Assembly (NCBI GenBank): GCA_963797835.1
Contig: CAWCRN010000031.1
Location: forward strand, 62,001-126,000
DNA length: 64,000 nt
Origin: JBDTSW01 sp963797835
Lineage (GTDB): Bacteria; Actinomycetota; Thermoleophilia; Solirubrobacterales; 70-9
Direction: 5' to 3'
Below the pieces are notes generated by a model. It saw only the letters and a list, made by a program, of their open reading frames with translations, did no database searches and had not been told where the DNA came from. Below, piece by piece: positions 15,352 through 25,091 of the stretch; within the stretch, counting starts at the first letter, position 1, and each line of letters opens with the position of its first letter. The translations under genes and the position numbers were made by a program.

Positions 15352-16712
15352 TGCGCCACCTGCTCCTCAAGGACCTCCAGATCCTGCGCCGCTCGCCGCT
15401 GGTGAGCGCGCTCCTGGTGCTGTACCCGGTCGTCATCGCGGTCCTGATCGGGTTCGCGCTCTCCGACGAGGGGGGCAAGCCGCGGGTCGCGTTCCTCAAC
15501 CTGGTCCCGGAGAACGAAGCGTTCGAGATCGCCGGCGGCGACGAGGAGCTCGACCGCGGGATCGCGCGGGACGAGCTGTGCAAGCGGGTGGAGTGCGTTG
15601 ACGTCTCATCCCGCGAGGAGGCGGAGCAGAAGGTCGAGGACGGCGAGGTCCTCGGCGCGCTGATCGTGCCGCCGGACATCCTCGACAAGCTCCGCTCGCT
15701 CACCTCGCTCGACCCCGAGCAGCCGACGGTCGAGGTGCTGGTGAACGAGGACGACCCGGTCAAGGCGCAGCTCGTGGACGACCGGATCCAGGCGCTGATC
15801 ACCGAGGCGAACCTGATCCTGGCGCAGCGGATCTCGGAGTCGGCCGAGGTCTATCTCAACGTCCTGATCGATGGCGGCGACTTCGAGATCCCGCTGCTGG
15901 GCGAGACCTTCAGCGTCCTCGGCCTGACCAACGCCGCGACGATCCTCGAGGGCGTCCGGGAGGAGCTGCCCGACGGTTCGCCCGCCCAGAGGCAGATCGA
16001 CGAGGTGATCGAGTTCGCCGAGCTCGCCGGCGACAACCTCGACTTCGCGCTGCCGCTGCTGGGCGCGGTCGCCTCCCCGATCGAGGTCGACAAGACGGTG
16101 GTCGCCGGCTCAGGGACCTCGCTCGACGCCTTCGCGATCGCCGTGGCGGCCACGGTGACCCTGATGTTCGTGACCGTGCTCCTCGTCGCCGGATCGCTGG
16201 CGCTCGAGCGCGAGGAGAACGCCTACCCACGGCTCACCCGCGGGCTGGTCACGCCCGGTGCGCTGCTGGGGGAGAAGGTGCTGCTCGGCGCGATCGCGTC
16301 GCTCGCAGTCACCCTCCTGATGCTGGCGGGGCTGTCGATCTTCGTCTCGATCGACTGGGGCCGCTTCGGCCTGATCGTGGCCGCGATCGTGGCGGGCGGC
16401 GCGGCGTTCGCCGCCTTCGGCGCCGCGCTCGGCGGGGCGGCGCGCGAGGTCCGCGCCTCGTCCCTGCTGGCGTTCATGGTCTCGCTGCCGATCGCGTTCC
16501 TCTCGCTGGTGCCCTCGGGCACCGTGGGCCCGGCTCTGTTCGACGCGATCCAGATCGTGCGGGCGCTGTTCCCGTTCGACCCGGCGCTCGACGCGATGTC
16601 GGGGGCGCTCGACGAGACCGGCCCGGGGCTTGGCGTGCCACTGATTCACCTGGCCGTGCTCACGCTCGCCTATGGCGTGCTCGCGCGCCTGGCGTTGCGG
16701 CGCTTCAACTAG
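15351..16712 (+). CDS. ABC-2 type permease with large extracytoplasmic domain
   Basis: 453 residues. One membrane helix (about 17-37) is followed by about 230 residues outside the membrane, including an acidic segment rich in Glu/Asp (NEDDPVKAQLVDDRIQAL), then five or six helices in the C-terminal half. This YhgE/ABC-2 membrane-3 topology is typical of export permeases for peptides, lipids or drugs. ATG 15351 lies in the ATPase stop. The frame is intact. Confidence 0.85.
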   Translation: MRHLLLKDLQILRRSPLVSALLVLYPVVIAVLIGFALSDEGGKPRVAFLNLVPENEAFEIAGGDEELDRGIARDELCKRVECVDVSSREEAEQKVEDGEVLGALIVPPDILDKLRSLTSLDPEQPTVEVLVNEDDPVKAQLVDDRIQALITEANLILAQRISESAEVYLNVLIDGGDFEIPLLGETFSVLGLTNAATILEGVREELPDGSPAQRQIDEVIEFAELAGDNLDFALPLLGAVASPIEVDKTVVAGSGTSLDAFAIAVAATVTLMFVTVLLVAGSLALEREENAYPRLTRGLVTPGALLGEKVLLGAIASLAVTLLMLAGLSIFVSIDWGRFGLIVAAIVAGGAAFAAFGAALGGAAREVRASSLLAFMVSLPIAFLSLVPSGTVGPALFDAIQIVRALFPFDPALDAMSGALDETGPGLGVPLIHLAVLTLAYGVLARLALRRFN

Positions 16713-16726
16713 ACGACCAGGCGGGG

Positions 16727-16755
16727 TTGACAGGCGTCGGGTTCCAGATTAGGCT
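16727..16755 (+). promoter_or_regulatory. Sigma-70-type promoter
   Basis: TTGACA (16727-16732), a 17-base spacer, then TAGGCT (16750-16755). This is among the best -35/-10 matches in the window. The 420 bases between the permease stop (16712) and the next intact gene (17135) hold only this promoter, a SnoaL-like gene remnant and a strong hairpin. The promoter may once have served the remnant or may drive a short RNA ended by the hairpin near 16968-16996. Confidence 0.55.
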
Positions 16756-16884
16756 GGCCCCCATCTCGCCCGGGGGGTCTGGCCTACATTCGGCGCGTTT
16801 GTAGGCGCATGAACGACAGATCCGCCACGCCGGGCGCGACAGGGTGAGGGTCGTCGTGGAGCCCGAACTACGCTCAGACCAGGA

Positions 16885-16959
16885 GGTGCCCTGGATGGCT
16901 GGCAACGCCGCGAGTTCTACGCCGACAGCGCCAAGGCGCTGAAGGCGCTGGGCGACTGA
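16885..16959 (+). pseudogene. C-terminal remnant of a SnoaL-like gene
   Basis: One frame reads DGWQRREFYADSAKALKALGD-stop, nearly the same as the last residues of the SnoaL-like gene 550 bases downstream (GEFYGDSAKALKALNN-stop). The similarity continues past the stop into a GGCGGCC.../GGCCGCC hairpin. No matching N-terminal part is found upstream. This looks like a partial tandem duplication or the scar of a deleted paralogue. Confidence 0.65.
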
Positions 16960-16967
16960 GGGCGCTC

Positions 16968-16996
16968 GGCGGCGGCCGTCACTCGTGGCCGCCGCC
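16968..16996 (+). terminator. Hairpin after SnoaL remnant
   Basis: A ten-base stem, GGCGGCGGCC (16968-16977) pairing with GGCCGCCGCC (16987-16996) around a nine-base loop. No T-tract follows, so this would be a GC-rich non-canonical terminator or a transcript-stabilising element. A weaker relative follows the intact SnoaL gene near 17523-17550. Confidence 0.5.
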
Positions 16997-17134
16997 GGCC
17001 CCGGTCCGCTAGATCCGCGGCGGCTTGACCGAGCGCGAGAGGGGGCCTAGTAACGGTAGGACGTGCGTTGCGTCAGCACGGTTGCCCGATTTTGGCGCCG
17101 TCACAGCGACGCTATACAGAAGGAGTTACCCCGC

Positions 17135-17511
17135 ATGAGCAACCTCGCAGCAGCGAAGGAAGCCTATGCCGCGTTCGGCCGCGGCGACATGGAGGCATTG
17201 AAGTTCACGGACGACGTCACCTGGACGACGTCGGACGAGTTGCCACTGGGTGGCGAGACACACGGCCGTGACGCCGTGCTCGAGAACTTCAGCCACATTC
17301 CGGACTTCTGGTCCGAGTTCAGCGTCAGCCCGGAGCGCTTTATGAGGACGGCGACACGGTCGTCGTCACCGGGACGCAGAAGGCGACGAGCAAGAAGGGC
17401 GGCCGGTTCGAGGCGCCGTTCGTCCACATCCTCGAGTACCGCGATGGGCAGGCATCCAGCGGTGAGTTCTACGGCGACAGCGCCAAGGCGCTGAAGGCGC
17501 TGAACAACTGA
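17135..17511 (+). CDS. SnoaL-like / NTF2-fold protein, frameshifted
   Basis: About 125 residues restored. It opens SNLAAAKEAYAAFGRGDMEAL, the usual first helix of SnoaL/ketosteroid-isomerase-like proteins. It continues through WTTSDELPLGG and ends VHILEYRDGQASSGEFYGDSAKALKALNN. One base is missing near 17341 (TTTAT where TTTTAT restores the frame). ATG 17135 has an AGGAG ribosome-binding site nine bases upstream. Role in binding or isomerising a small molecule; no substrate evident. It has a degenerate partial duplicate at 16885-16959. Confidence 0.75.
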
Positions 17512-17667
17512 CCGATCGGGGACGGCGGTCGCCCGTTGGCGGCCGCCGGCTCGCCGAAAAACGGGGGTTGACAGAAATTGCGGTACGTCGGTGGGTTGCG
17601 CGGGGGTCAATCGAGAACCGCGCCCGCCCGCCAGCTTGCGGCGTCGTATGCCGCATAGCATCCTGGG

Positions 17668-17996
17668 GTGGCCTACGACGAGGCGCTCGCCGACCGCGTC
17701 CGCGCGATCCTCTCCGACGAGTTCGGCGTGACCGAGCAGAAGATGTTCGGCGGGCTGGCGTTCATGCTCCGCGGCAACATGTGCTGCGGGGTCCTTGGCG
17801 ACGATCTGATCCTGCGCCTGGGCCCCGAGCGGGTCGCCGCGGCGGTCGAGCGGGAGGGCTTGGGCGTGATGGACTTCACCGGGCGGCCGATGAAGGCCTT
17901 CGCGTTGGCCGAGCCCCCGCCGTCGCCGCCGAAGCCGAGCTTGGCCGCTGGGTGGCCGAGGCGGTCGCGTTCGCGGGAGCGCTCCCGGCGAAGTAG
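17668..17996 (+). CDS. TfoX N-terminal-domain protein, frameshifted
   Basis: Roughly 109 residues restored. The N-terminus carries the TfoX_N pattern RAILSDEFGVTEQKMFGGLAFM (shown as two parts: RAILSDEFG and EQKMFGGLAF). GNMCCGV and LRLGPERVAAAVER follow. An extra base near 17922 moves the C-terminus to the frame reading AELGRWVAEAVAFAGALPAK. Stand-alone TfoX_N proteins are common in actinobacteria and not proven competence factors. GTG 17668. Confidence 0.75.
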
Positions 17997-18038
17997 CGGT
18001 CCGCGCGGGCGAGCGAACCGCTCCCTAAACTCACGCCC

Positions 18039-19007
18039 GTGAGCTTCCCCGCAACGCGCATGCGGCGCCTGCGCCGCACGGGCGCGCTCCGCGACCTGGT
18101 GCGCGAGTCCGAGCTTCGGCCGCGCCAGCTCGTCCAGCCCCTCTTCGTGGTGGGGGGCGAGGACGTTCGCGAGGAGGTCGAGTCGATGCCGGGGATCGAG
18201 CGCTTCTCGATCGGCGAGCTGGTCGCCGAGGCCACGGAGATCCAGGCCGCCGGCGTCGGCGCGGTGATCCTGTTCGGGATCCCCGCCAGCAAGGACGAGG
18301 CCGGCTCGGGCGCCTACGACGACGAGGGCGTCGTGCAGATGGCGGTGCGGGCGCTGAAGGAGGCCCACCCGGACCTGATCGTCATCACCGACGTCTGCCT
18401 CTGCGAGTACACGTCGCACGGGCACTGCGGCTTCGTCCGCGAAGGCGAGGTCGACAACGACATCACGCTCGAGCTCCTGGCCCGGACGGCGCTCTCGCAC
18501 GCGGAGGCGGGCGCCGACATCGTCGCCCCTTCGGACATGATGGACGGCCGTGTCGCCGCGATCCGCCACCAGCTCGACGAGGAGGGCCACCCGAACACGG
18601 CGATCCTGGCCTACTCCGCGAAGTTCGCCTCCGCCTTCTACGGTCCGTTCCGTGAGGCGGCCGAGTCGACCCCCGAGTTCGGCGACCGCCGCGGCTACCA
18701 GATGGACCCGGGCAACGCCCGCGAGGCGCTGCGCGAGATCGCGCTCGACGTTGAGGAGGGCGCGGACATGGTGATGGTGAAGCCGGCCGGCCCCTACCTC
18801 GACCTGATCGCCCGGGCGCGCGAGCGCTTCGACCTCCCCATCGCCGCCTACCAGGTGTCGGGCGAGTACTCGATGCTGAAGGCGGCCGGCCAGAACGGCT
18901 GGATCGACGAGCAGGCGGCGGCCCTGGAGTCGCTCGTCGCGATCCGCCGCGCCGGCGCCGACGTGATCGTCACCTACTACGCCAAGGACGTAGCCGGATG
19001 GCTGTAG
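18039..19007 (+). CDS. hemB: Porphobilinogen synthase
   Basis: 322 residues; condenses two 5-aminolevulinate molecules to porphobilinogen, the second common step of tetrapyrrole synthesis. Both Schiff-base lysines are visible (AYSAKFASAFYGPFR and VMVKPAGPYLD). The cysteine-rich metal segment is DVCLCEYTSHGHCG, so a zinc enzyme is expected. GTG 18039; frame intact. The next gene starts inside its 3' end (ATG 18998), and hemL follows, forming a heme operon. Confidence 0.95.
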   Translation: MSFPATRMRRLRRTGALRDLVRESELRPRQLVQPLFVVGGEDVREEVESMPGIERFSIGELVAEATEIQAAGVGAVILFGIPASKDEAGSGAYDDEGVVQMAVRALKEAHPDLIVITDVCLCEYTSHGHCGFVREGEVDNDITLELLARTALSHAEAGADIVAPSDMMDGRVAAIRHQLDEEGHPNTAILAYSAKFASAFYGPFREAAESTPEFGDRRGYQMDPGNAREALREIALDVEEGADMVMVKPAGPYLDLIARARERFDLPIAAYQVSGEYSMLKAAGQNGWIDEQAAALESLVAIRRAGADVIVTYYAKDVAGWL

Positions 19008-20114
19008 ACGGGGCCAACGGGGGGAACGGCGCCAGGCCGAAACTGCGCTCGCGCAAGGACGGCGCGGCGATCGCGCTCGACGACGCCGACAAGCGGCTGA
19101 TGAACCTGCTCCAGTCGCGCTTCCCGCTCGCGGTGGAGCCGTTCGCTCCGATCGCGGCCGAGGCGCGGCTTGAGGTGGACGAGGTGATGGAGCGCACGTC
19201 CCGGCTCCTGCGCGAGCGGATCATCCGCGAGATCACGCCGATCTTCGACACCCGGGCGCTGGGCTACGAGTCGATGCTGGTCGCCGCCAAGGTCGATTCG
19301 GAGCACCCTCACCGCGCCGCCAAGATCATCAACTCGCACCCGGGCGTCTCCCACAACTACCTGCGCACCCACGAGTTCAACCTCTGGTTCACGATCGCCA
19401 CGCCGCCCGACTCCGAGCTGGGGCTGCAGGGGACGCTCGACGTGATGCAGGAGCTGACCGGCGCCGAGTCGATCCGCCAGCTGCCGACGCTGCGGCTGTT
19501 CAAGATCAACATGAACCTCGAGATGGAGAAGGGCACCGAGGCGCTCGCCGCCACCGCCGAGGCGGCGCCGCCCGCGCGAGCTGGAGGCCCAGCCCTACGA
19601 CGAGACCGACGTCGCGGTGATCAAGGCGCTCCAGGGGCCGATGGAAGTCGTCGAGCGGCCCTACGACGCGGCCGCGGCGGAGGTCGGCATGAGCACCGAG
19701 GAGTTCCTGGCGCACCTCGACGCGATGTGCGAGCGCAAGATCCTGCGCCGGGTGGCGGCGATCCTCTACCACCGCCGCGCCGGGTTCTCCGCCAACGGGA
19801 TGGGCGTCTGGCGGGTGCCCGAGGACGAGATCCTCGAGCGCGGCACCCGGATGGCGGCCGTCCGCGGCATCTCCCATTGCTACGAGCGCCCGACCTACGC
19901 CGACTGGCCCTACTCGGTCTTCACCATGGCCCACGGCCGCTCGAAGGAGGAGTGCGACGCGATCCTCGACTCGATCGCGGACGAGCACGACCTCCACGGC
20001 GACGATCGCGCCGTCCTCTACTCCTCGACCGAGTTCAAGAAGGTCCGCCTCCACTACTTCACGGACGACTACGCGGCGTGGGAACGCGAGCACGCCGCCG
20101 CGATCGTTAAGTGA
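18998..20114 (+). CDS. Fused AhbA-AhbB-like siroheme decarboxylase
   Basis: About 371 residues made of two homologous Lrp/AsnC-type halves. The first (about 25-165) has LLQSRFPLAVEPF, IIREITPIFDTRALGY, HPGVSHNYLR and EFNLWFTIA, as in AhbA. The second (about 200-360) has RPYDAAAAEVG, RRVAAILYHRRAGFSANGM, SHCYERP and DWPYSVFTM, as in AhbB/NirG. AhbAB decarboxylate siroheme to didecarboxysiroheme in the alternative heme route; homologues act in heme d1 synthesis. The only frameshift (extra base near 19577) lies in the linker, so two separate proteins cannot be excluded. It overlaps hemB and hemL. Confidence 0.8.
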
Positions 20115-21397
20115 GCGGGCTCGACACCCGCGCCTCCGAGGTCATCTACGCGCGCGCCGTGGGCCTGCTGCCCGGCGGGGTCAACTCGCCGGTGCGCGCC
20201 ATGCGCTCGATCGGGCGCGAGCACCCGATCTTCATCGAGCGCGGCGAGGGCGTCGAGCTGATCGACGCCGACGGCCATCGCTACGTCGACTGGGTCTGCT
20301 CCTGGGGGCCGCTGATCCTGGGCCACGCCCACCCCGCCGTGGTCGAGGCGGTGCAGGAGGCCGCGGCGGGCGGGACCAGCTTCGGGGCGCCGACCGAGGC
20401 CGAGGTCGAGCTGGCGGCCGAGGTCGTCGACCGCGTGCCCTCGGTGCAGATGGTGCGGCTCGTGAACTCGGGCACCGAGGCCTCGATGAGCGCGATCCGC
20501 CTCGCGCGGGCGGCGACCGGGCGCGACAAGGTCCTCAAGTTCGCGGGCGCCTACCACGGGCACGTCGACGGCCTGCTCGCCGAGGCCGGCTCGGGCCTCG
20601 CGACGCAGGGGATCCCGGCCAGCCCGGGGGTCACCGAGGCAGCGGCGCGCGACACCGTGGTCGTGCCCTGGAACGATGCCGACGCGCTGACGAAGGCGGT
20701 CGCCGAGCACGAGCTCGCCGCGATCCTGTGCGAGCCGATCGCGGCGAACATGGGCCTCGTCCCGCCCGCGGAGGGGTTCCTCGAGCTGCTTCGCGAGCAG
20801 GCGGACGCCTCCGGCGCGCTGCTGGTCTTCGACGAGGTGATCACCGGCTTTCGCGTCGCCCGCGGCGGCGCCCAGGAGCGCTACGGGGTGCAGCCGGACC
20901 TGACGATCATGGGCAAGGTGCTCGGAGGCGGCCTGCCGCTGGCCGCCTACGGCGGCCGCCGCGAGCTGATGAGCATGGTCGCCCCGGCCGGTGACGTCTA
21001 CCAGGCGGGCACACTGAGCGGCAACCCGCTGGCGGTCGCCGCCGGGCTCGCCACGCTGGAGGAGCTGGACGCCGCCGCCTACGAGCGGCTCGGCGAGCTC
21101 ACCGAATCCCTTGCCTCAGGCCTGCGCGACGCCGCGGGCGACCGCCCGGTCACGGTCGCGGCGGTGCCCGGCCTCGTCACCCCGTTCTTCTCGGCGCGAG
21201 CCGGTCAGCGACTTCACCGGCGCCTCGGCCTGCGACCTCGACGCCTACGGGGCGTTCTGCCGCGCGCTGCTCGAGCGCGGCATCTACCCGCCCGCCTCGC
21301 AGTTCGAGGCCTGGTTCGTCTCGCTCGCCCACGACGACGCCGCGATCGAGCGGACCGTGGACGCGGCGCGCGAGGCCTTCGCCGAGGCGCTCGCGCT
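20111..21397 (+). CDS. hemL: Glutamate-1-semialdehyde 2,1-aminomutase, frameshifted
   Basis: About 430 residues; PLP enzyme making 5-aminolevulinate in the C5 pathway. Motifs: GGVNSPVRAMRSIG, VCSWGPLILGHAHP, NSGTEASMSAIRLAR, YHGHVDG, LVFDEVITGFR and the PLP lysine in IMGKVLGGGLPL. An extra base near 21201 shifts the C-terminus. A second indel close to the end is likely, because the shifted frame would run 350 bases into the opposing MFS gene; the nearby TAG at 21395 gives the expected length. GTG 20111 overlaps the upstream stop. Confidence 0.92.
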
Positions 21398-21410
21398 AGA
21401 CGCGCCCCAG

Positions 21411-21462
21411 CGCCGAACGTCCGGCGCACCGCCTATAGGCGCCAGCGCGGGACGTTCGGGGG
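21411..21462 (+). terminator. Hairpin between hemL and the MFS gene (approximate)
   Basis: CCGAACGTCC and GGACGTTCGG form a perfect ten-base stem around about 30 bases that contain a smaller GGCGCACCGCCTATAGGCGCC stem-loop (two arms GGCGC/GCGCC). It sits between convergent gene ends and could terminate in both directions. No T-run is present. Confidence 0.55.
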
Positions 21463-21473
21463 TGGGGGTCGGC

Positions 21474-22999
21474 TTAGACCGGCTCGGGCACGCGCTCGGC
21501 GTCGACGGGCCCGGCGCCGTTGGCGCTGGGGTCGACCGCTGCCTCGCCCGAGGCGCCGATCTCCTGGTGGGCGCGGGAGTCCTCGTTGCGGATCAGGACG
21601 AGGGTCGCGACGAGGCCGAGCAGCGCCAGCCCGGCGCCGACGAGGAACGCGTCGCTGTAGCCCTCGGTAAGGATGCCGGGGATCGCGGCGGGATCACCTG
21701 CGGCGGCCGCCGTGTTGTCGTTGATCTGCGGGAACGCGACGGTCGAGAGCAGCGCGAGGCCCAGCGCTCCGCCCACCTGCTGCGAGGTGTTGATCAGCCC
21801 GCTCGCGAGGCCCGGCGAGGCTCTCCTTGATGCCGGAGACGGCCGCGATCGTCTGCGGGACGAACGCGAAGCCGAGGCCGACCGCCGCGAGCAGCGATGG
21901 CCCGAGGATGTCTGCCGAGGAAGCTGCCGTCGGCGGTGATCTGGCTGAACCAGACCAGGCCGGCTGCGATCAGGGCCATGCCAGCCGCGAGGATCGGCTT
22001 GTAGCCGACGCGCGTCACGAGTGTGGAGGCCACGCCGGCGGCGATGATGATCGTGACCGCGAGCGGCAGGTACGAGAGCCCGGCCTTGATCGCGCTGTAG
22101 CCCAGCACGTTCTGCATGTAGAGCGAGATGAAGAAGAACATGCTGAACAGCGAGGCTCCGGTCAGGATCCCCACCACGTTCGCCCCGGTGATCGTGCGGT
22201 TGCTGAAGATCGAGAACGGCATCAGCGGCGAGGCCGAACGCAGCTCGATCGCGACGAAGGCGGCGAGCAGTGCGAGCGAGCCGGCGAGCAGGCCGATCGT
22301 CTGGCCCGAGCCCCAGCCCGCGTCCGGCGCCTCGATCAGCGCGTACACGAGCAGCGACAGGCCGGCCGTGACGCTGACGGCCCCGGCGAAGTCGAAGTTC
22401 CGGGTCTCGGACTCGGAGCGGCTCTCGCCGATCAGCGACGGGGCGATTGCGGCGGCGATGATCCCGATCGGGACGTTCACCCACAGCACCCACTCCCAGC
22501 CGGCGTACTCGGTGAGCACGCCGCCGAGCAGGACGCCCGCCGCGCCGCCGGAGCCGGCGACCGCGCCCCAGACGCCCAGCGCCTTGTTGCGCTCGGAGCC
22601 GTCGCGGAAGGTCGTGGTGATGATCGAGAGCGCGGCGGGGGAGAGGAGCGCGGCGCCGAGGCCCTGCACGGCGCGGGCGGCGATCAGCATCCCCTCCGAC
22701 TGCGCGAAGCCACCGACCAGCGAGGCGATCGCGAAGATGATGAGCCCGCCCATGAACACGCGGCGCCGGCCGAGGAGGTCGGCGAGACGGCCGCCGAGGA
22801 GCAGGAAGCCGCCGAACGTCAGCGCGTAGGCGGTGACCACCCAGGAGAGGCTGTCCTGGGAGATGTTCAGCGACTCGCCGATCGTCGGCAGCGCGACGTT
22901 GGTGATCGAGGCGTCGAGGATGACGACGAACTGGGCGACGCAGAGGAGCGCGAGCGCGATCCACCGCCGCTTTTCGAGTGTTGCCTGGTCGGTCGTCAT
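21474..22999 (-). CDS. MFS drug exporter, DHA2/EmrB-QacA type, frameshifted
   Basis: About 508 residues, 14 predicted membrane helices. Helix 1 motif FVVILDASITNVALPTIG (motif D1), loop 2-3 GGRLADLLGRRRVF (motif A) and helix 5 motif C-like GSGGAAGVLLGGVLTEY are clear. Extra bases near 21826 and 21914 (reading the minus strand) break the C-terminal third. ATG 22999. A TetR gene is divergent, with two dyads between them, so substrate-induced derepression is expected. Proton-driven export of hydrophobic drugs is the usual role. Confidence 0.85.
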
Positions 23000-23064
23000 C
23001 TGGTTCTCCCTTCGCGGTGCTGTACGGGGGTATGACGGTCAGCGTCGCGTTGATGTGACATAAT

Positions 23065-23117
23065 CGGAACCTGAATTCCGGTTCTGGTTAGAGGCACTAT
23101 ACGGAATCACGGTTCCG
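23065..23117. promoter_or_regulatory. Two probable TetR operators
   Basis: CGGAACCTGAATTCCGGTTC (23065-23084) is an imperfect dyad centred on GAATTC. CGGAATCACGGTTCCG (23102-23117) has perfect CGGAA/TTCCG arms. Both share the half-site CGGAA(C/T) and occupy the 147-base gap between the MFS start (22999) and the TetR start (23147). A TATAC box at about 23098-23102 lies between them, so binding would block transcription. Confidence 0.6.
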
Positions 23118-23146
23118 TTTGCAGTGAGGGTGGACACACACAGACG

Positions 23147-23763
23147 ATGGCAACCGATGCAGACACCGGCGAGCGATCCCCGCGGCCCCGGCGCAGCGCG
23201 CCGACGCCCGCCGCAACCGCAAGCGCATCCTCGAGGCGGCGCGCGAGCTCTTCGCCGAGCACGGGTACGACGCGCAGATCGACGAGATCGCCCGCGGGGC
23301 CGGCGTGGGCGTCGGCACCGTCTACCGCCATTTCCCGAACAAGGAGGACCTGCTCGAAGCCCTGATCCAGGCGCGCTTCGAGGGCCTCGCCGAAGCCGCG
23401 CGAGAGGGGATCGCCAACCCAAACCCGTGGGACGGTTTCGAGGGCTTCATGGGTTACGCGGCGGGCGTCATGGCGCGCGACCGCGCGCTCTCCGAGGCGA
23501 TGTTCGAGCGCCCCGAGATGATGCGCGCCGGCGCCGAGGGCGTCGGCATGCCGGACCTGCTGACCGATCTCGTCGCGCGCGCGCAGGCCGCCGGCGAGCT
23601 GCGCGAGGAGGTCATCTGGGAGGACGTGCCGGGGCTCATCTGCGGCGTCGGGCGCGCCCTCAGCCAGGGCAGGATCGGGCCGCACGGGATGGGCTGGGAG
23701 CGCTACCTCGCGATCATCCTCGACGGGCTGCGCGCCCCGGGCGCCAACCCGCTGCCCGAGTAG
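23147..23763 (+). CDS. TetR-family transcriptional regulator, frameshifted
   Basis: About 205 residues. After the frame is restored near 23205 (one base missing), the helix-turn-helix reads RILEAARELFAEHGYDAQIDEIARGAGVGVGTVYRHFPNKEDLLEAL in several pieces: RILEAARELFAEHGY, IDEIARGAGVGVGT, VYRHFPNKEDLL. The C-terminal ligand domain resembles TetR_C_33-type (GLAEAAREGIANPNPWDGFEGFM). It is divergent from the MFS exporter and likely represses it and itself through the dyads at 23065-23117. Confidence 0.85.
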
Positions 23764-23813
23764 CGGCGCCCCAGAGGCCGGCACGGGGATCGCCCGGGTA
23801 ATCTCGCGCGCCC

Positions 23814-24420
23814 GTGGCCGACCCCGAGCGAGCCCTGGCCAGCCGTCGCCGACGCCGTGCGCGAGGACGAGACGCTGCTCAGCGAGCACCTGAGCGAGCC
23901 GTCCGGCGCCCCGGGCCTGGGGATGCTGGCCGCGGCGGGGCCTCGCGCGGTGGGAGCCGAGGGCGACTACGCGTTCGTCGTCGAGGCGGTGCGCGAGGGC
24001 TACCTCCTCCACTACGGCGAGCCGCGGATCCTGAGCGGGGTGGAGCCCGACCTGGCGCTGCTGGCGGGCGACCATCTCTACGCGCTCGGCCTCGAGCGAC
24101 TGGCCGGCCTCGGCGACCTCGAGGCCGTCAGCGAGTTGGGCGACCTGATCTCGCTCTGCGCCCAGGTCAACGCCGACGGGCCCGCCGGCTCGGAGGCCGC
24201 CGGCGCCCTGTGGCTGGCCGCGGCGGTGGCGGTAGGCGCGGGCGCCTCCGAAGAGCATCAGGCGGCCAAGGCCGCCCTGCGCGCAGGCGGCCCCGACGCC
24301 CCCGCCCGGCTCGCATCGGCGGCGGCCCGGTCGGCCGCCGAGGCCGGCATCGAGACCGCCTTGGCCGCCGCCGCCGACTCAATAGACTTCGATCTCCCCG
24401 ACCCGCCTGCCCGTGGCTGA
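23814..24420 (+). CDS. Conserved hypothetical protein upstream of qcrA, frameshifted
   Basis: About 202 residues, alpha-helical, acidic, no membrane segment. Restored start reads ADPEEPWPAVADAVREDETLLSE with an extra base near 23830. Recognisable stretches are GDYAFVVEAVREGYLLHYGEPR, LLAGDHLYALGLERLAGLGD and ELGDLISLCAQVNA. I do not recognise a family. Its stop overlaps the GTG of qcrA, so it is translationally coupled to the cytochrome bc operon and may be an assembly or regulatory factor (inference from position). Confidence 0.65.
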
Positions 24421-25088
24421 CGCTCCCGAGAAGAAGAACGGCCCGAACGGCTCGTACGAGAAGCCCGCCCCCGCGGGCTACTACGAGGGCGAGACCATGA
24501 CCCGCCGCGCCGTGTTCGCGGTCGGCGGCCAGGCCGCCGGGGGCCATGGCGCTCGGCGGTCATCGCTGCTGCCGGCGGTTGGCTTCGCCCTCGCCCCGAT
24601 ATTCGACGAGCCCGAGGAGACCTGGGAGGGCGTCGGCCCGCTCGACGACTTCGACGCGGAGGGCTACACGGCGGTCGTGATCACGATCCGCGAGGCGATC
24701 GGCGAGGCCGGGAAGACGACCGCATACGTGCGCCAGGGCAACCCGGAGATCAACCCCGACGAGAGCCCCGAGGAGTACATCGCGATCTCCACGCGCTGCG
24801 CCCACCTGGGCTGCCCGGTGCGCTTCGTCGAGGCGTCGTCGACGTTCATCTGCCCCTGCCACGGCGGCGTCTACGACTTCGAGGGCAAGGTCATCGGCGG
24901 GCCGCCGGTGCGCCCGCTCGACCGCTTCCAGACCCGCGTCGTTGGCGAGCACGCTCGAGCTCGGCCCTCGCTACAGCGTCACCTCCAGCCTCGAGCCGGT
25001 CCGCGCCCGCGACCCCGGCGAGTTCACCGGCGGCATCTGGGAGTACCTCTACCCGCCGCGGCCCACGACCCCGCCGCCCCCGGAGTAG
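24413..25088 (+). CDS. qcrA: Menaquinol-cytochrome c reductase Rieske subunit, frameshifted
   Basis: About 223 residues; carries the [2Fe-2S] centre that takes electrons from menaquinol. Cluster ligands are clear: TRCAHLGCPVRF and CPCHGGVYDFEG. An N-terminal arginine-containing segment and one hydrophobic helix (about residues 35-58) precede the soluble domain. Three extra bases near 24531, 24565 and 24584 garble only the helix and cancel out; another near 24956 shifts the C-terminus, which should end PRPTTPPPPE at 25088. GTG 24413 overlaps the upstream stop. Confidence 0.9.
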
Positions 25089-25091
25089 GCC

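Noticed and set aside
17568..17596. Promoter TTGACA upstream of the TfoX-like gene
   Set aside because: No acceptable -10 box lies 16-18 bases downstream.
21398..21830. C-terminal extension of hemL into the MFS gene
   Set aside because: It has no HemL similarity and lies antisense to the conserved MFS C-terminus; a second indel near 21395 explains it better.
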